Positions 16,456 through 25,005 of a stretch of DNA of 64,000 nt are shown here, one piece after another. The stretch spans positions 1 through 64,000 of the forward strand of contig NZ_VUOB01000025.1 in the NCBI RefSeq assembly GCF_008386585.1, given 5' to 3'. The stretch's first letter is position 1. The number at the start of each line of letters is the position of its first letter. Position numbers and translations under genes: made by a program. A model generated the notes under the pieces. That model was given only the letters and a program-made list of their open reading frames with translations. It did no database searches and was not told the DNA's origin. The DNA is from Solihabitans fulvus (GTDB lineage Bacteria > Actinomycetota > Actinomycetes > Mycobacteriales > Pseudonocardiaceae).

Positions 16456-17094
16456 GTGCTCACCAGGTTCTCTGCCTTGGGGGAGCTGGCCAATGAGATC
16501 AACACCGCCAACTTCCCACTCAACGACCACTGGAGCACGGTTGGCGAGTGGTTTCAGGACTGGTGCTCCCAGCCAGGCCTGCGCGCCGATCTGAAAACAC
16601 ATCTGCGGACCCTGCCGACGCAACGCAAGGACGAGATCATCTCCCGTTCACGCGAGACGACGACCCACTTCGCCTGGTGCCTGCGGGACGAGCAGTCGGA
16701 GCCGTTCTCGTTCTGGGTGCACGAGTACAAGCCGCAGCGGGAGTGGCTGCGCGGCTACGCGGACTCGGTGCACAACCACAGGTATCACTTCTGCACCACC
16801 ATTCTCTGCGGCTCCTACCTGCACGAACGGTTCGCCGCGGAACTGGACGACGAGCGCGGGACGATCACCTCGACGAGCCTGTTGCAGCGCACCACCTACC
16901 GGACAGGGACCTCGGCGTGGCTGCTCTCCCACGAGTTCCACCGAATTCCGCAGGCCGAGGACGGCACCATGACGTTCCTGGTGAAGTCACGGCCGTTGAC
17001 CAGGTACAGCCTGTCCTATGACCCGGAAACCCGATCGAGTCGCCGACATGTTCCGGTGGAGGGAAGGCTGAGCGAACTCACGAACGGCCTGTAG
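16456..17094 (+). CDS. Cupin-like protein of unknown function
   Basis: A 212-aa protein. After a helical N-terminus (EWFQDWCSQPGLRADL) comes FWVHEYKPQREWLRGYADSV with HNHRYHFCTTILCGSYLHE, an H-x-H plus Gly-strand pattern like the first cupin motif of cysteine-dioxygenase-type enzymes, and LLSHEFHRI could give the third ligand. A metal site is inferred, the reaction is unknown. GTG 16456 follows GGGGAG. It lies between a membrane protein and an HD-domain protein, which suggests joint action. Confidence 0.6.
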   Translation: MLTRFSALGELANEINTANFPLNDHWSTVGEWFQDWCSQPGLRADLKTHLRTLPTQRKDEIISRSRETTTHFAWCLRDEQSEPFSFWVHEYKPQREWLRGYADSVHNHRYHFCTTILCGSYLHERFAAELDDERGTITSTSLLQRTTYRTGTSAWLLSHEFHRIPQAEDGTMTFLVKSRPLTRYSLSYDPETRSSRRHVPVEGRLSELTNGL

Positions 17095-17162
17095 ATTTTC
17101 GCAAACGCATCTACGATCTCCTCGCTTGCCCGCCGACGGCGGACAAGGATCGGAGGGGCCCG

Positions 17163-17876
17163 ATGCACTGCGAAAATCTGTCAGTCGATCATATCGACGA
17201 TCACGAGAACAACGTCGTCACCGCCTCGTTCACGGTGTCGAAAGCCGCGCTGGCCAGTGTCGAGCGGCGGGTCTGGCAGTTGTGTCAGCAACTGGCCGCG
17301 CGACTGCCGTTCCACGGCTGGCACCACGTGAGCTTCGTGCGGGACAAGGCCGTGCACTTCGCCGCGCGCAACGGCTCGGACGCCGGCGTGGTGGCGGCCG
17401 CAGCCCTCGTCCACGACCTGAACTACATGGTCCGCCGCAACTCCCTTGCGGTAGCCGGGCGCGACCTGCGGATGGACATCCTGGTCGAATCGGGAGTGTC
17501 GCCTGCGGTGGCGCGGCGGATCGACGAGATCGTGGACGAGGCGGAGATCACCAATCGCCGGCGGGACATCTCGCTCGAGGCGCAGGCGCTCAGCGACGCG
17601 GACACGCTGTTCAAGGCGCTGCCCGTGACGCCGGTTGTGCTGGCGCACCGCTACCTGGACGAGAACGGCGTCAGCCTGCGCGACCTCGCCACGAAGATCG
17701 TCGGCGAGCAGCGCGGGATCCATGACGACGGCTACTACTTCTACGACGAGGAGGCCGCCGCGACGTACTCGCGGTGGGCGCTGGCCAACCTCGAACTGTG
17801 GCAGTGCATCGTCGAGGCCCTCGACGACCCCACGGTCGAGGAGCTGCTCGACGCCGTGGACAGCGCGGCCTCGTAG
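17163..17876 (+). CDS. HD-domain phosphohydrolase-like protein
   Basis: A 237-aa protein with the HD signature: FHGWHHVSFVRDKAVHFAAR (about 43-62) then AAALVHDLNY (about 77-86), and a later Asp in LSDADTLFKA. HD proteins hydrolyse phosphate esters, often nucleotides or second messengers, with a metal pair. The substrate is unknown. ATG 17163 has GGAGGGG upstream. Third gene of the trio (68 nt after the cupin-like gene). Confidence 0.72.
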   Translation: MHCENLSVDHIDDHENNVVTASFTVSKAALASVERRVWQLCQQLAARLPFHGWHHVSFVRDKAVHFAARNGSDAGVVAAAALVHDLNYMVRRNSLAVAGRDLRMDILVESGVSPAVARRIDEIVDEAEITNRRRDISLEAQALSDADTLFKALPVTPVVLAHRYLDENGVSLRDLATKIVGEQRGIHDDGYYFYDEEAAATYSRWALANLELWQCIVEALDDPTVEELLDAVDSAAS

Positions 17877-18026
17877 CCGCATCTGCGTTCCGGGACCACG
17901 ACGCCGGCCTTTCCACGGCGCCGTGGCCCCGCAACGCCGCGCGCCCGCCGCCGTACCTGTGATCGGTAGGCCGTTCGAGGACCGCAGACTGTGCTCCGAC
18001 GACAGCGACGCGGCAAGGAGCGACCT

Positions 18027-19097
18027 ATGGACCACCTCGACGCCAGACCCCGCAGGACGTCGGTCCGCTTCCGGGTGGCCTGGACGCTGTTCCTCGTTCC
18101 GTTCCTGTTCATCGGCTTCATGTTCTTCGGCTTCAGCTACCTCGTCTCCCCCGAGCCCGAGATCAGGATCCAGCCGGGCGTCGGCGTCGCCTCGGTCGAC
18201 GGCCGCGACGTCGCCCTGGTGCCCTACGAGCGGTCCGGGACGCGCGGCATGTTCCAGGTGATGGTCAGGGACCTGTTCCAGATGCGGCTGGCCGCCGTCG
18301 ACGCCGCCGACGGCAGGACGCTCTGGGACGTGCAGCTGTCCGACCGGCTGGTCTGGGAGTCGTCGGTGCTGGCGGCCGGCAAGCAGTACGTCTACCTCGC
18401 CACCGACTCAGGGCCGGTCGTCCTGAACCTGCGGGACGGCTCGGTCGCCGCCAGGAACGACGGCATCACCGGCCTCGGCGGCTCCTTCATCGCCAAGCGC
18501 GCGGCCTACGGGTACGACGCGCAGAACCACCGGGTGATGGCGATGAACGCCGACGGCCGCGTCCTCGCTATTCCGCTGGACTCGTTGGTCGCCGCGCCGA
18601 TCGACCGGGACACGGCCGGTTGGGCGAGCGCGCTGGCCCCCGATCGTTTCCTCGACCCGGCGAAGGTGACGGCGGCCGCGGGCGACCTCGGCTCCGGCGA
18701 GCGGGTCGAACTGCGGGAGCGGTCGGCCGGCGTGCCGGGCAGCGCGCTGGTGCGGGTGGCGGCCGACGGCCGGGCGACCCCGGTCGGCGACACCGTGTTC
18801 CACCACGCGTTCGTGGTGCTCGACGGAAGCAGCGCGGCAGGCGCCGCCGCCGGGCACGTCCTGGTCACCGGCGATCGGTCGGTCAACGACACCCACACCG
18901 CGCTCCGCGTCGTCTCCGTCGGCAGCGGCGCGGTCATCGGCTCCCTGGACGTCGCCTCGTCGCCAACGGCGACGATCGCGCTGGCCGGCGGCGGCACGGC
19001 GGTGGCGACGTCCTACGAGATCGCGGTGGTCACCGCCGACGGCCGCGTCACGCCGCTGACCGTCGGGGCGACGGACTTCTTCGGCAACCCCAGCTGA
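18027..19097 (+). CDS. Membrane-anchored beta-propeller-like protein (PA2928-like)
   Basis: A 356-aa protein with one N-terminal membrane helix (VAWTLFLVPFLFIGFMFFGF) and an external domain built from repeated strands such as AAVDAADGRTLWDVQLSDRL, VYLATDSGPVVLNL and HVLVTGDRSVND. This resembles PQQ-like propeller proteins and what databases call the PA2928 family, whose role is unknown. AAGGAG lies 7 nt before ATG 18027, favouring it over an upstream in-frame start. It ends facing the LtrA gene. Confidence 0.62.
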   Translation: MDHLDARPRRTSVRFRVAWTLFLVPFLFIGFMFFGFSYLVSPEPEIRIQPGVGVASVDGRDVALVPYERSGTRGMFQVMVRDLFQMRLAAVDAADGRTLWDVQLSDRLVWESSVLAAGKQYVYLATDSGPVVLNLRDGSVAARNDGITGLGGSFIAKRAAYGYDAQNHRVMAMNADGRVLAIPLDSLVAAPIDRDTAGWASALAPDRFLDPAKVTAAAGDLGSGERVELRERSAGVPGSALVRVAADGRATPVGDTVFHHAFVVLDGSSAAGAAAGHVLVTGDRSVNDTHTALRVVSVGSGAVIGSLDVASSPTATIALAGGGTAVATSYEIAVVTADGRVTPLTVGATDFFGNPS

Positions 19098-19135
19098 CCC
19101 ACAGCGCTCACCCCGCAGCGCTCACCCGACAGCGC

Positions 19136-20350
19136 TCACCCGGCAGCGGTCGCGAGCGCGGCGCGGCGGTTCGACTGGATCACGCTCACCGTGATGAGCG
19201 CGGCGAGGATCAGCCCGATCGCGACGATCACACCCGCCAGCGACAGCACGCCCGACGCGAGCGGGACGACCAGCACCAGCAGCGCGCCGGCCAGGACGCG
19301 GCGCAGCGTGCGGCCGCCCTGCCGGCCGGCCGCGCGCATCACGCTGGCCAGCACCAGGAACACCGCGACCGGAACCGCGACGGTGTAGGCAGCGGCCGTC
19401 GGGCTCAGGTGCGTGGTGTGGTTGGCGGTCTGCGCGACGACCTGGAGGCCGGCGCCAACGGCGGCGATCGCCGCGAAGATTCCGAAGTGGACATACGCCC
19501 AGACCGCCGCGGTGTCCAGGGAGTCGAGGTCGTCGACGGTGTCGTGCTTGAAGTAGGACCACCACAGCCCGAACAGCAGGATCAGGCCGCCTGCCGCGAT
19601 CACCATGAGCGGCACGGAAACGCCGTGGTCGCTGATGCCCGACTGGATCGCCAGGGTGGCCGCGGAGATCGACTCCCCGAGCACGATCAGCGTGAACAGC
19701 CCGTAGCGCTCGGCGATGTGCCCGGGATGCCAGGAGGTTCCGCTGCCCCGGGTCTCGGCCCACAGCGGCACGAGCAGGTCGGCGATCGCGATCGCGACGA
19801 AGGCGATCCAGCTCCACGGCACGGGCAGGAACAGGCGCAGGATCCAGGCAACCTGGCAGACCGAGACCCCGACGGCGTACCGCAGCGCGGCCGGTCGGCC
19901 GGCCGGATCGTCGCGGGCGGCGCGCAGCCACTGCGCGAGCAGCGCGAGCCGCATGATCACGTACCCGATGACGGGGACGGTGAAGTCGAAGCGCTCGAAC
20001 GCCGCCGGGATGCCGGCGGCCAGCACCAGCGCGCCGGCGATCTGCACGAGGGTGAGCAGCCGGTAGAGGACGTCGTCGGTGTCGTAGGCGGAGGCGAACC
20101 AGGTGAAGTTGACCCAGGCCCACCAGATCGCGAAGAACGCGACCGCGTAGCCGATCACGCCGTGGGCGACCTGTCCCTCGGCGAGGCTGTGGTGCAGCTG
20201 GCCCGCGCCCTGCGCGACCGCGACCACGAACGACAGGTCGAACAGCAGTTCCAGTGGAGTGGACGCGCGATGCGGTTCGGCCTGGTCCCGGCCGACCATG
20301 GGCAGCCGCCACGGCCGACCCGCCTGCCGTGGCGCGGTGGTCTCCGACAT
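19136..20350 (-). CDS. Low temperature requirement protein A (LtrA) family membrane protein
   Basis: A 404-aa multispanning membrane protein with about 11-12 hydrophobic helices. The LtrA signatures are HRASTPLELLFDLSFVVAVA near the N-terminus, WWAWVNFTWFASAYDTDD and HIAERYGLFTLIVLGESI. The family is widespread and its transport or enzymatic role is unknown. Start is uncertain: ATGs at 20350 and 20362 are both reasonable, longer readings would overlap the upstream small gene. Confidence 0.85.
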   Translation of the reverse strand: MSETTAPRQAGRPWRLPMVGRDQAEPHRASTPLELLFDLSFVVAVAQGAGQLHHSLAEGQVAHGVIGYAVAFFAIWWAWVNFTWFASAYDTDDVLYRLLTLVQIAGALVLAAGIPAAFERFDFTVPVIGYVIMRLALLAQWLRAARDDPAGRPAALRYAVGVSVCQVAWILRLFLPVPWSWIAFVAIAIADLLVPLWAETRGSGTSWHPGHIAERYGLFTLIVLGESISAATLAIQSGISDHGVSVPLMVIAAGGLILLFGLWWSYFKHDTVDDLDSLDTAAVWAYVHFGIFAAIAAVGAGLQVVAQTANHTTHLSPTAAAYTVAVPVAVFLVLASVMRAAGRQGGRTLRRVLAGALLVLVVPLASGVLSLAGVIVAIGLILAALITVSVIQSNRRAALATAAG

Positions 20351-20388
20351 GCGCGACATCATCCCCGAGGTCGGCCGATGCCGCCGCG

Positions 20389-20595
20389 TCACGCGCGTGT
20401 CCGGCGCGCGACCGCGCGAGGTTCCGGGACAGTTCGACCGCGCGAGATCGCCACCGCCTCGGCGGCCGCCCGCACGCCCTCGACGCCGTGCCGGTCGAGT
20501 GCGTGCCGCAAGTACCGCAGCCGAAGCTGCCACCGCAGGACACCGAAAAACGCCAGTCCGAGGGCCGGGACTCCGGAATAGGTCCACCAGGGCAT
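20389..20595 (-). CDS. Small membrane-associated hypothetical protein
   Basis: A 68-aa protein, MPWWTYSGVPALGLAFFGVL followed by a basic helix (RWQLRLRYLRHALDRHG). GGAG lies 8 nt upstream of ATG 20595. It is 38 nt upstream of ltrA and in the same direction, so it may be co-transcribed. No family is recognised. Confidence 0.45.
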   Translation of the reverse strand: MPWWTYSGVPALGLAFFGVLRWQLRLRYLRHALDRHGVEGVRAAAEAVAISRGRTVPEPRAVARRTRA

Positions 20596-20967
20596 CGCGC
20601 ACTCCAGCCGGCAACCGTTCCGAGCAGATGGCCGCACAACGCTGGGGAGGGAGCCGTCACCGGCGGCAGGATGCCGCGCGTGCGTGGACCTCGGTCATGG
20701 CGCTCAGGCTCGGATTGGCTGTCTCGCAAGGGAGACGAACCGTCGGAGCACCGATCCGGTCCGTGTCACGCGACGCCCGCAGTGGGGAGACTGTCGCATT
20801 CCCTGCCCGTTCCATCCCGCATGAGCGTGGACTGGAACTCCCCTCGATAGCAGGTGAACGTGGCAGCAAGCCTACGCCGGGCGAGATCGGTTCTCGTTGC
20901 TCCGACCGGGTGGCGACGCGCCGAGGTCGGTCGAGGGCGCGCCGCCTCGACCGGCCTCGGCTCGGCG
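20596..20967. other. 372-nt gap, nothing recognised
   Basis: Contains no convincing coding frame, hairpin pair of note or RNA motif. It holds the presumed promoter of the small protein/ltrA pair and the 3' flank of the MerR gene. Confidence 0.4.
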
Positions 20968-21798
20968 TCAGGAGGCCGGCGTGATCTCGATCTGGAACTC
21001 GGTCACCCACTTGTCGAGGTCGTCCCTCGGGCACTCCAGCGAGATCTCCCGCGCGTGGCCGACGGCCAGGTACCCGTTCGCGTCGATCCACTCCGCCAGC
21101 GCCTGGAACGTCGGGCCGGCGTCGTGCATCGGGCCCCGGTGCACGATGGTCGCGGCGGACCCGATCCCGGGCAGGTCCTTGATCTCGACGCCGTCGACGG
21201 CGCCCGGCTCGGCCGACACGGGGATGGCGGTGTGCACCGTGACCGCGTCGTCCTCCCCTGGCACGTCGACGTAGTAGGCGAGGCCGGGGCCGGTCAGCGG
21301 GACGCCGGACTCCTCGACGATCCCGCAGAGCCGGTCGAACAGCGGGCCGATGACCGGCCCGATATCCTCGGGGCCGTAGCTCGCGGCCACGCCGGACAGT
21401 TCCGCGACGCGGATCGCCGGCACGTGCTTGACCAGGACTTCTTCGGCGGGCATGCGCCCCTCGCTTTCGATGGTCCGGAGCCTCGCCTCGACGCCGGTCA
21501 ACCTGGCCCGGTCGGCCGCGATCCGCGTTTCCAGGTCAGCGCGGCGCAACCGCAACATGCCGTGCAGTTCCTCGACGGTCACCCGCTCGGCCAGGATCTC
21601 CCCGACCTGGTTCAGCGTGAAGCCGAGGTCCTTCAACGCGATGACGCGGTTGAGCGTGGCCAGCTGCGCCGCCTCGTAGAAGCGGTAGCCGGTGGCCTGG
21701 TCGACGCGCGCCGGCCGCAGCAGCCCGATCGCGTCGTAGTGCCGCAGCATGCGAACCGACACGAGGCCGAGCCTGGCGAAGTCTCCGATGGTGAACAT
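20968..21798 (-). CDS. MerR-family regulator with GyrI-like effector domain
   Basis: A 276-aa regulator. Residues 1-70 form the MerR DNA-binding domain (FTIGDFARLGLVSVRMLRHY, then YEAAQLATLNRVIALKDLGF); about 75-115 is the dimerisation coil (MLRLRRADLETRIAADRARL). Residues 125-276 are a GyrI/BmrR-like effector-binding domain, as in regulators that bind drug-like cations. No efflux gene is adjacent, so the target is unknown. Confidence 0.88.
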   Translation of the reverse strand: MFTIGDFARLGLVSVRMLRHYDAIGLLRPARVDQATGYRFYEAAQLATLNRVIALKDLGFTLNQVGEILAERVTVEELHGMLRLRRADLETRIAADRARLTGVEARLRTIESEGRMPAEEVLVKHVPAIRVAELSGVAASYGPEDIGPVIGPLFDRLCGIVEESGVPLTGPGLAYYVDVPGEDDAVTVHTAIPVSAEPGAVDGVEIKDLPGIGSAATIVHRGPMHDAGPTFQALAEWIDANGYLAVGHAREISLECPRDDLDKWVTEFQIEITPAS

Positions 21799-21818
21799 GG
21801 TGCCTGAGTTCTACGGCC

Positions 21819-22109
21819 TCACACGGTGTCAGGGTCAAGCCGACCGCGCTTGAGGGCCGTGACGAGCCCGGTGAGCGCGGTGGCGGGAAACAGCAGCACG
21901 GGACCGGCGGGGTTCTTGGAGTCGCGGAACGCGGCGGCCGAGCCACCGAACGCCACCTCGACGCAGGCGCCGTCACTGCCGTTGTTGCTACTGGTGCTCT
22001 TGCGCCATGACGCGTCCACCAGAGCCACCTCGACACAACAGCCATCGCTGCCGTTGTTGCTCCTGGTGCTCTTGCGCCACCGCACGCCGCTGATGTCCGC
22101 CGTAGGCAT
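21819..22109 (-). CDS. DUF397 protein with duplicated core
   Basis: A 96-aa DUF397 protein, partner of the Scr1-type regulator upstream (24 nt). It carries the motif twice: WRKSTRSNNGSDGCCVEVA at about 11-29 and WRKSTSSNNGSDGACVEVAF at about 35-54, followed by the usual RDSKNPAGPVLLF. DUF397 proteins act with XRE regulators in streptomycete-type development or toxin-antitoxin-like modules. The doubling is unusual, most members have one copy. Confidence 0.85.
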   Translation of the reverse strand: MPTADISGVRWRKSTRSNNGSDGCCVEVALVDASWRKSTSSNNGSDGACVEVAFGGSAAAFRDSKNPAGPVLLFPATALTGLVTALKRGRLDPDTV

Positions 22110-22133
22110 GAGACCGCCCCCTCCTGCACTGGG

Positions 22134-22973
22134 CTACAGGCCAGAGATCACCTTCTCGACCCAGTTCCGGGACTCGTCAGGCTCCAGAGCGAGTGTCGCG
22201 AGGTGCTCGAAGCTCAGCCTACTGGCCTTGACCTGGCTCGCGGCCTCCACATGCATCGAGCCACCCGAGTGCTCGATGTAGAGCACATCGGGGTCGGCCG
22301 GATCCGGAAAACGCAGCACGATGAAGGTGCCGTTCTGTCCGTCGTGCGGGCCGATGTTGCCAGGCAGCACCTGGAAGGTGATGTTCGGCCTTACCGACAT
22401 TTCCACGATGTGGCGAAGCTGGGCGATCGCCACGTCCGCGTCCGGCATCCTCGATGTGAGCGCCGAAGCCTCGACAATCGCGTGGAGTCGCAGCGGGTTC
22501 GGGCCGAACAGCCTCCGCTGCCGCCTCAACCGTATCTCGACGTCGAGGTCAGTCCGCCTGGCTGACTTCGTGACCCGGCTCGCTCCGAGGATAGCCCGAA
22601 TATACGGTTCGATCTGAAAGAGTCCAGGCACATAGCCGAGTTGATACTCGCACTCCAGAGAGGCCTCGTCCTCCAGGCTCACGAAGTTCTGCTTCGCCAG
22701 ACCGTATGCGCGCCACCAGCCGGGCGACTTCGCTTCCTCCAGCCGGTCCTTGTAGGGCTGCCACTGGTCGAAGACGAGTCCGTAGACGTCCAGCAACGCG
22801 CACAGCTCGTGATAGCTCGGCGCCTGGCCCTTCTCGATGCGACTCAGCTTCTGGTTCTTCATGTTGACCGCTCTGGCCGCCTCCAACTGGTTCAGTCCCG
22901 CCTCCTGCCGCAGCACGACGAGGCTTCGCGCGAGCCGTCGTTCGTGGAAGTTGAAGTCCGTCATCCTCGGCAT
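22134..22973 (-). CDS. Scr1-type XRE transcriptional regulator (DUF5753)
   Basis: A 279-aa protein. The HTH (about 14-70) shows LVVLRQEAGLNQLEAARAV and MKNQKLSRIEKGQ; the C-terminal DUF5753 domain includes YVPGLFQIEPYIRAIL, RRQRRLF and VLPGNIGPHDGQNGTFIVL. Together with the downstream DUF397 gene it forms the usual regulator pair. GGGAGG stands 6 nt before ATG 22973. Confidence 0.9.
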   Translation of the reverse strand: MPRMTDFNFHERRLARSLVVLRQEAGLNQLEAARAVNMKNQKLSRIEKGQAPSYHELCALLDVYGLVFDQWQPYKDRLEEAKSPGWWRAYGLAKQNFVSLEDEASLECEYQLGYVPGLFQIEPYIRAILGASRVTKSARRTDLDVEIRLRRQRRLFGPNPLRLHAIVEASALTSRMPDADVAIAQLRHIVEMSVRPNITFQVLPGNIGPHDGQNGTFIVLRFPDPADPDVLYIEHSGGSMHVEAASQVKASRLSFEHLATLALEPDESRNWVEKVISGL

Positions 22974-23092
22974 GAGCTACCTCCCGTGTATGCCTGAGGA
23001 CACAAAGTAATGTGGACGGATTCAACTTCGGAGATCCGGCTGCGCCTCGGATTCCTACGTAACGCAGCGTCGTCGCAGGTGAAAGCGCCGCT

Positions 23093-23124
23093 CCCGACCG
23101 GGATTATGCAGCATCCCGGCCGGG
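23093..23124 (-). terminator. Hairpin after aspS-like gene
   Basis: CCCGACCGGGAT (23093-23104) pairs with ATCCCGGCCGGG (23113-23124) with one mismatch and an 8-nt loop, 48 nt beyond the stop of the AspRS gene. Confidence 0.55.
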
Positions 23125-23171
23125 AATCCACCCGTTGGACGGACGGGTGACAGCGCCCATTTTTGGCCCAG

Positions 23172-24476
23172 TTACGGGGAAAGGCGGTTCAGGTCACGCG
23201 GGAACAGCGTCGTCTCTCGGATGTTCGACGCCCCAACGAGTCTGGCCGTCCATCGTTCCAACCCGATGGCGAATCCGCCGTGCGGCGGCATTCCGTGCGC
23301 GAACGTGGACAGGTAGCTCTCGTACGCGGCAGGATTCCCACCTCTCGCCGCGAGAGCCGCGAGATAGTCGGAATAGCGGTGCAGACGCTGGCCACCGGTC
23401 ACCAACTCCAACCCCCGGAACAGCAGGTCGAAACTGTTCGAGTACGCCGGCCGCGCCGGGTCGGGATGCGTGTAGAACGGCCGTTTGACCATCGGATATC
23501 CCGTCACGAACAGGAAGTCCGAGCCGTGCTCGCGCGCGGCCCACTCCGACAACCAGCGCTCGTGCGCCGGTGCCAGGTCGGGCTCGCCCCTCGGGTCCTC
23601 CCCCGAGTTCGCGGCGAGGAGTTCCTGCGCCTCGGCGAAGTGCAGCTGCGGGATCGCCTGCGGCACCACGGGAAGCGTCACGTCCAGCAGCTCGACAGCG
23701 GCCGCCGCCCGCGCGGCGACCGAGGCCACCATGCCGGCGATGACGTCACGCAGCACCACCATGACGTCGCGATGGTCGGTGATGTAGCCGAATTCGGCGT
23801 CCAGGCTCGTGTACTGCGCGAGGTGCCGCGTGGTGTCGTGCGGCTCCGCGCGAAACACCGGCCCGACCTCGTGCACCCGCTCGAACACGCCGACCACGGC
23901 CTGCTTGAAGAACTGCGGCGACTGCGCCAGGTACGCGGGCCGGCCGAAGTAGTCGATGCCGAACACGTTCGCGCCGGACTCGGTGGCCGACTCGACGATC
24001 TTGGGTGTCTGGATCTCGGTGAAGCCGAGTTCGTCCAGCGTGGCACGGAAACCTGCGACCGACGCCGCCGAGATCTCGAACGGCGCGCGCAGCTTCGGGT
24101 GCCGCAGCGCGACGCTCGCGTGGTCGAGAACCGTTGGCAGCGTTGCCCTCGCGGCCGGCCGGTACAGGTCGAACGGCGGCGGCTTGGCCGGGTCGGACAG
24201 TGCCGTGACCGTCGGCTCGGTCAGCTCCGCGCCGCCCGGGGCCTGCGGGTTCGCCGTCACCGTGCCGACGACGTCGAGCACGGTCTCCTCCGGCAGGCCG
24301 GCCGTCGCCGCTATGGCGGACGGTTCGGTCAGCACGACCTGGGCGAGGCCGGAACGGTCCCGCAGGACGAGGAAGGTCACGGACTTCAGTTCACGCCGGC
24401 GGTGCAGCCAGCCGGCGATTCTCGTGCGCTCGCCGACGTGCCGGGGCAGGTCGGCGGCGAGGGTACGGGAGATCAT
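23172..24476 (-). CDS. aspS: Archaeal-type (probably non-discriminating) aspartyl-tRNA synthetase
   Basis: A 434-aa class II synthetase. The N-terminal OB domain is RIAGWLHRRRELKSVTFLVL (about 20-39). Catalytic motif 2 appears as VFRAEPHDTTRHLAQYTSLD and motif 3 as GFAIGLERWTARLVGASNIR with TLFPRD. The length and the lack of a GAD insertion match archaeal-type rather than standard bacterial AspRS. Such enzymes often charge tRNA-Asp and tRNA-Asn. Its leader carries a T-box with GAC as the apparent specifier. It is divergent from a PheS-related ligase gene. Confidence 0.88.
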   Translation of the reverse strand: MISRTLAADLPRHVGERTRIAGWLHRRRELKSVTFLVLRDRSGLAQVVLTEPSAIAATAGLPEETVLDVVGTVTANPQAPGGAELTEPTVTALSDPAKPPPFDLYRPAARATLPTVLDHASVALRHPKLRAPFEISAASVAGFRATLDELGFTEIQTPKIVESATESGANVFGIDYFGRPAYLAQSPQFFKQAVVGVFERVHEVGPVFRAEPHDTTRHLAQYTSLDAEFGYITDHRDVMVVLRDVIAGMVASVAARAAAAVELLDVTLPVVPQAIPQLHFAEAQELLAANSGEDPRGEPDLAPAHERWLSEWAAREHGSDFLFVTGYPMVKRPFYTHPDPARPAYSNSFDLLFRGLELVTGGQRLHRYSDYLAALAARGGNPAAYESYLSTFAHGMPPHGGFAIGLERWTARLVGASNIRETTLFPRDLNRLSP

Positions 24477-24760
24477 CACACTCCAGATGGATTGCGCGAT
24501 CCCTTGGGAGTGCGGGCGAGAAGGGTACTCGCGGTGCCACCGCACTTTCGCCGCCGCCATACAGCGGCGGCCTCGTTCCGGCCCGGTGACGGGGGCCGGC
24601 CGGCGGGGCATTGAACGGTCCGCCTGTGTGTGCGACCGCTGTTTCTCCCCGCAACTCGGGAGGGTCTTCACCGAGGGGCGCGAGTCCGCCTTCCCAGCTG
24701 CCGGCGGCTCTCTCCTGCTCGCGTGGTCCCTCGGCTACTCGTCTCCGTCAACGCGTTGCG
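24477..24760 (-). promoter_or_regulatory. T-box riboswitch, apparently translational
   Basis: The minus-strand leader contains the T-box core GTGGCACCGCG (plus 24530-24540), whose UGGC can pair with a GCCA tRNA end. Upstream are stem-I-like elements: GACGAGTAGCC, then AGAGAGCCGCC pairing with GGCGG, and CTCGG-N11-CCGAG whose loop has GAC (plus 24664-24666), an Asp codon. CACTCC (plus 24507-24512) can pair with the ribosome site GGAGTG (plus 24479-24484), or the overlapping CCGCACT with AGTGCGG (plus 24540-24546), which frees it. That is the sequestrator/antisequestrator switch of translational T-boxes. Confidence 0.75.
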
Positions 24761-24822
24761 GACACCGTAGTCAACGTCCCGCCGCCGGACGAAATGAGTT
24801 TTCGCGGAGTGTCATGCCTTGC

Positions 24823-24828
24823 TAGCGT
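24823..24828 (+). promoter_or_regulatory. Candidate -10 box for the PheS-related ligase transcript
   Basis: TAGCGT ends 7 nt before the GTG at 24836, fitting a leaderless transcript start. No strong -35 box is seen. Confidence 0.35.
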
Positions 24829-24835
24829 CGAGAAC

Positions 24836-24913
24836 GTGTTGACCACGCGGCGATTTAGTTGCCCCCGGCTGGCAGTGCCAGCCGCCGGGGCTGATCGGCG
24901 CGCGGTGGCCTGA
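24836..24913 (+). CDS. Possible leaderless leader peptide (25 aa)
   Basis: GTG 24836 opens a 25-codon frame (VLTTRRFSCPRLAVPAAGAD...) ending at 24911-24913, 92 nt before the ligase start. A hairpin with arms GGCTGGCA/TGCCAGCC (24867-24883), framed by CCCC/GGGG, lies inside it. Only one Phe codon is present, so classical Phe attenuation is not supported. It could be chance coding. Confidence 0.3.
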   Translation: MLTTRRFSCPRLAVPAAGADRRAVA

Positions 24914-24950
24914 GTTCGGGTTCCGCTGCCGCAGCGGTGTCTCGGCGGCG

Positions 24951-24994
24951 GATCGGTCGGGGGAGCTTTCCAGCCCGCCGACCCCGGACCGATC
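24951..24994 (+). promoter_or_regulatory. Strong hairpin before the ligase ribosome-binding site
   Basis: GATCGGTC (24951-24958) pairs with GACCGATC (24987-24994), extended by GGGG/CCCC with one bulge. GGAG (24995-24998) follows immediately and the ATG is at 25006, so the hairpin may control initiation. Confidence 0.45.
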
Positions 24995-25005
24995 GGAGCC
25001 ATCCC

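Noticed and set aside
20657..21091. Possible gene or riboswitch between MerR and the small protein
   Set aside because: The frame is Arg/Pro-rich without known motifs; no riboswitch core (cobalamin, c-di-AMP) could be matched.
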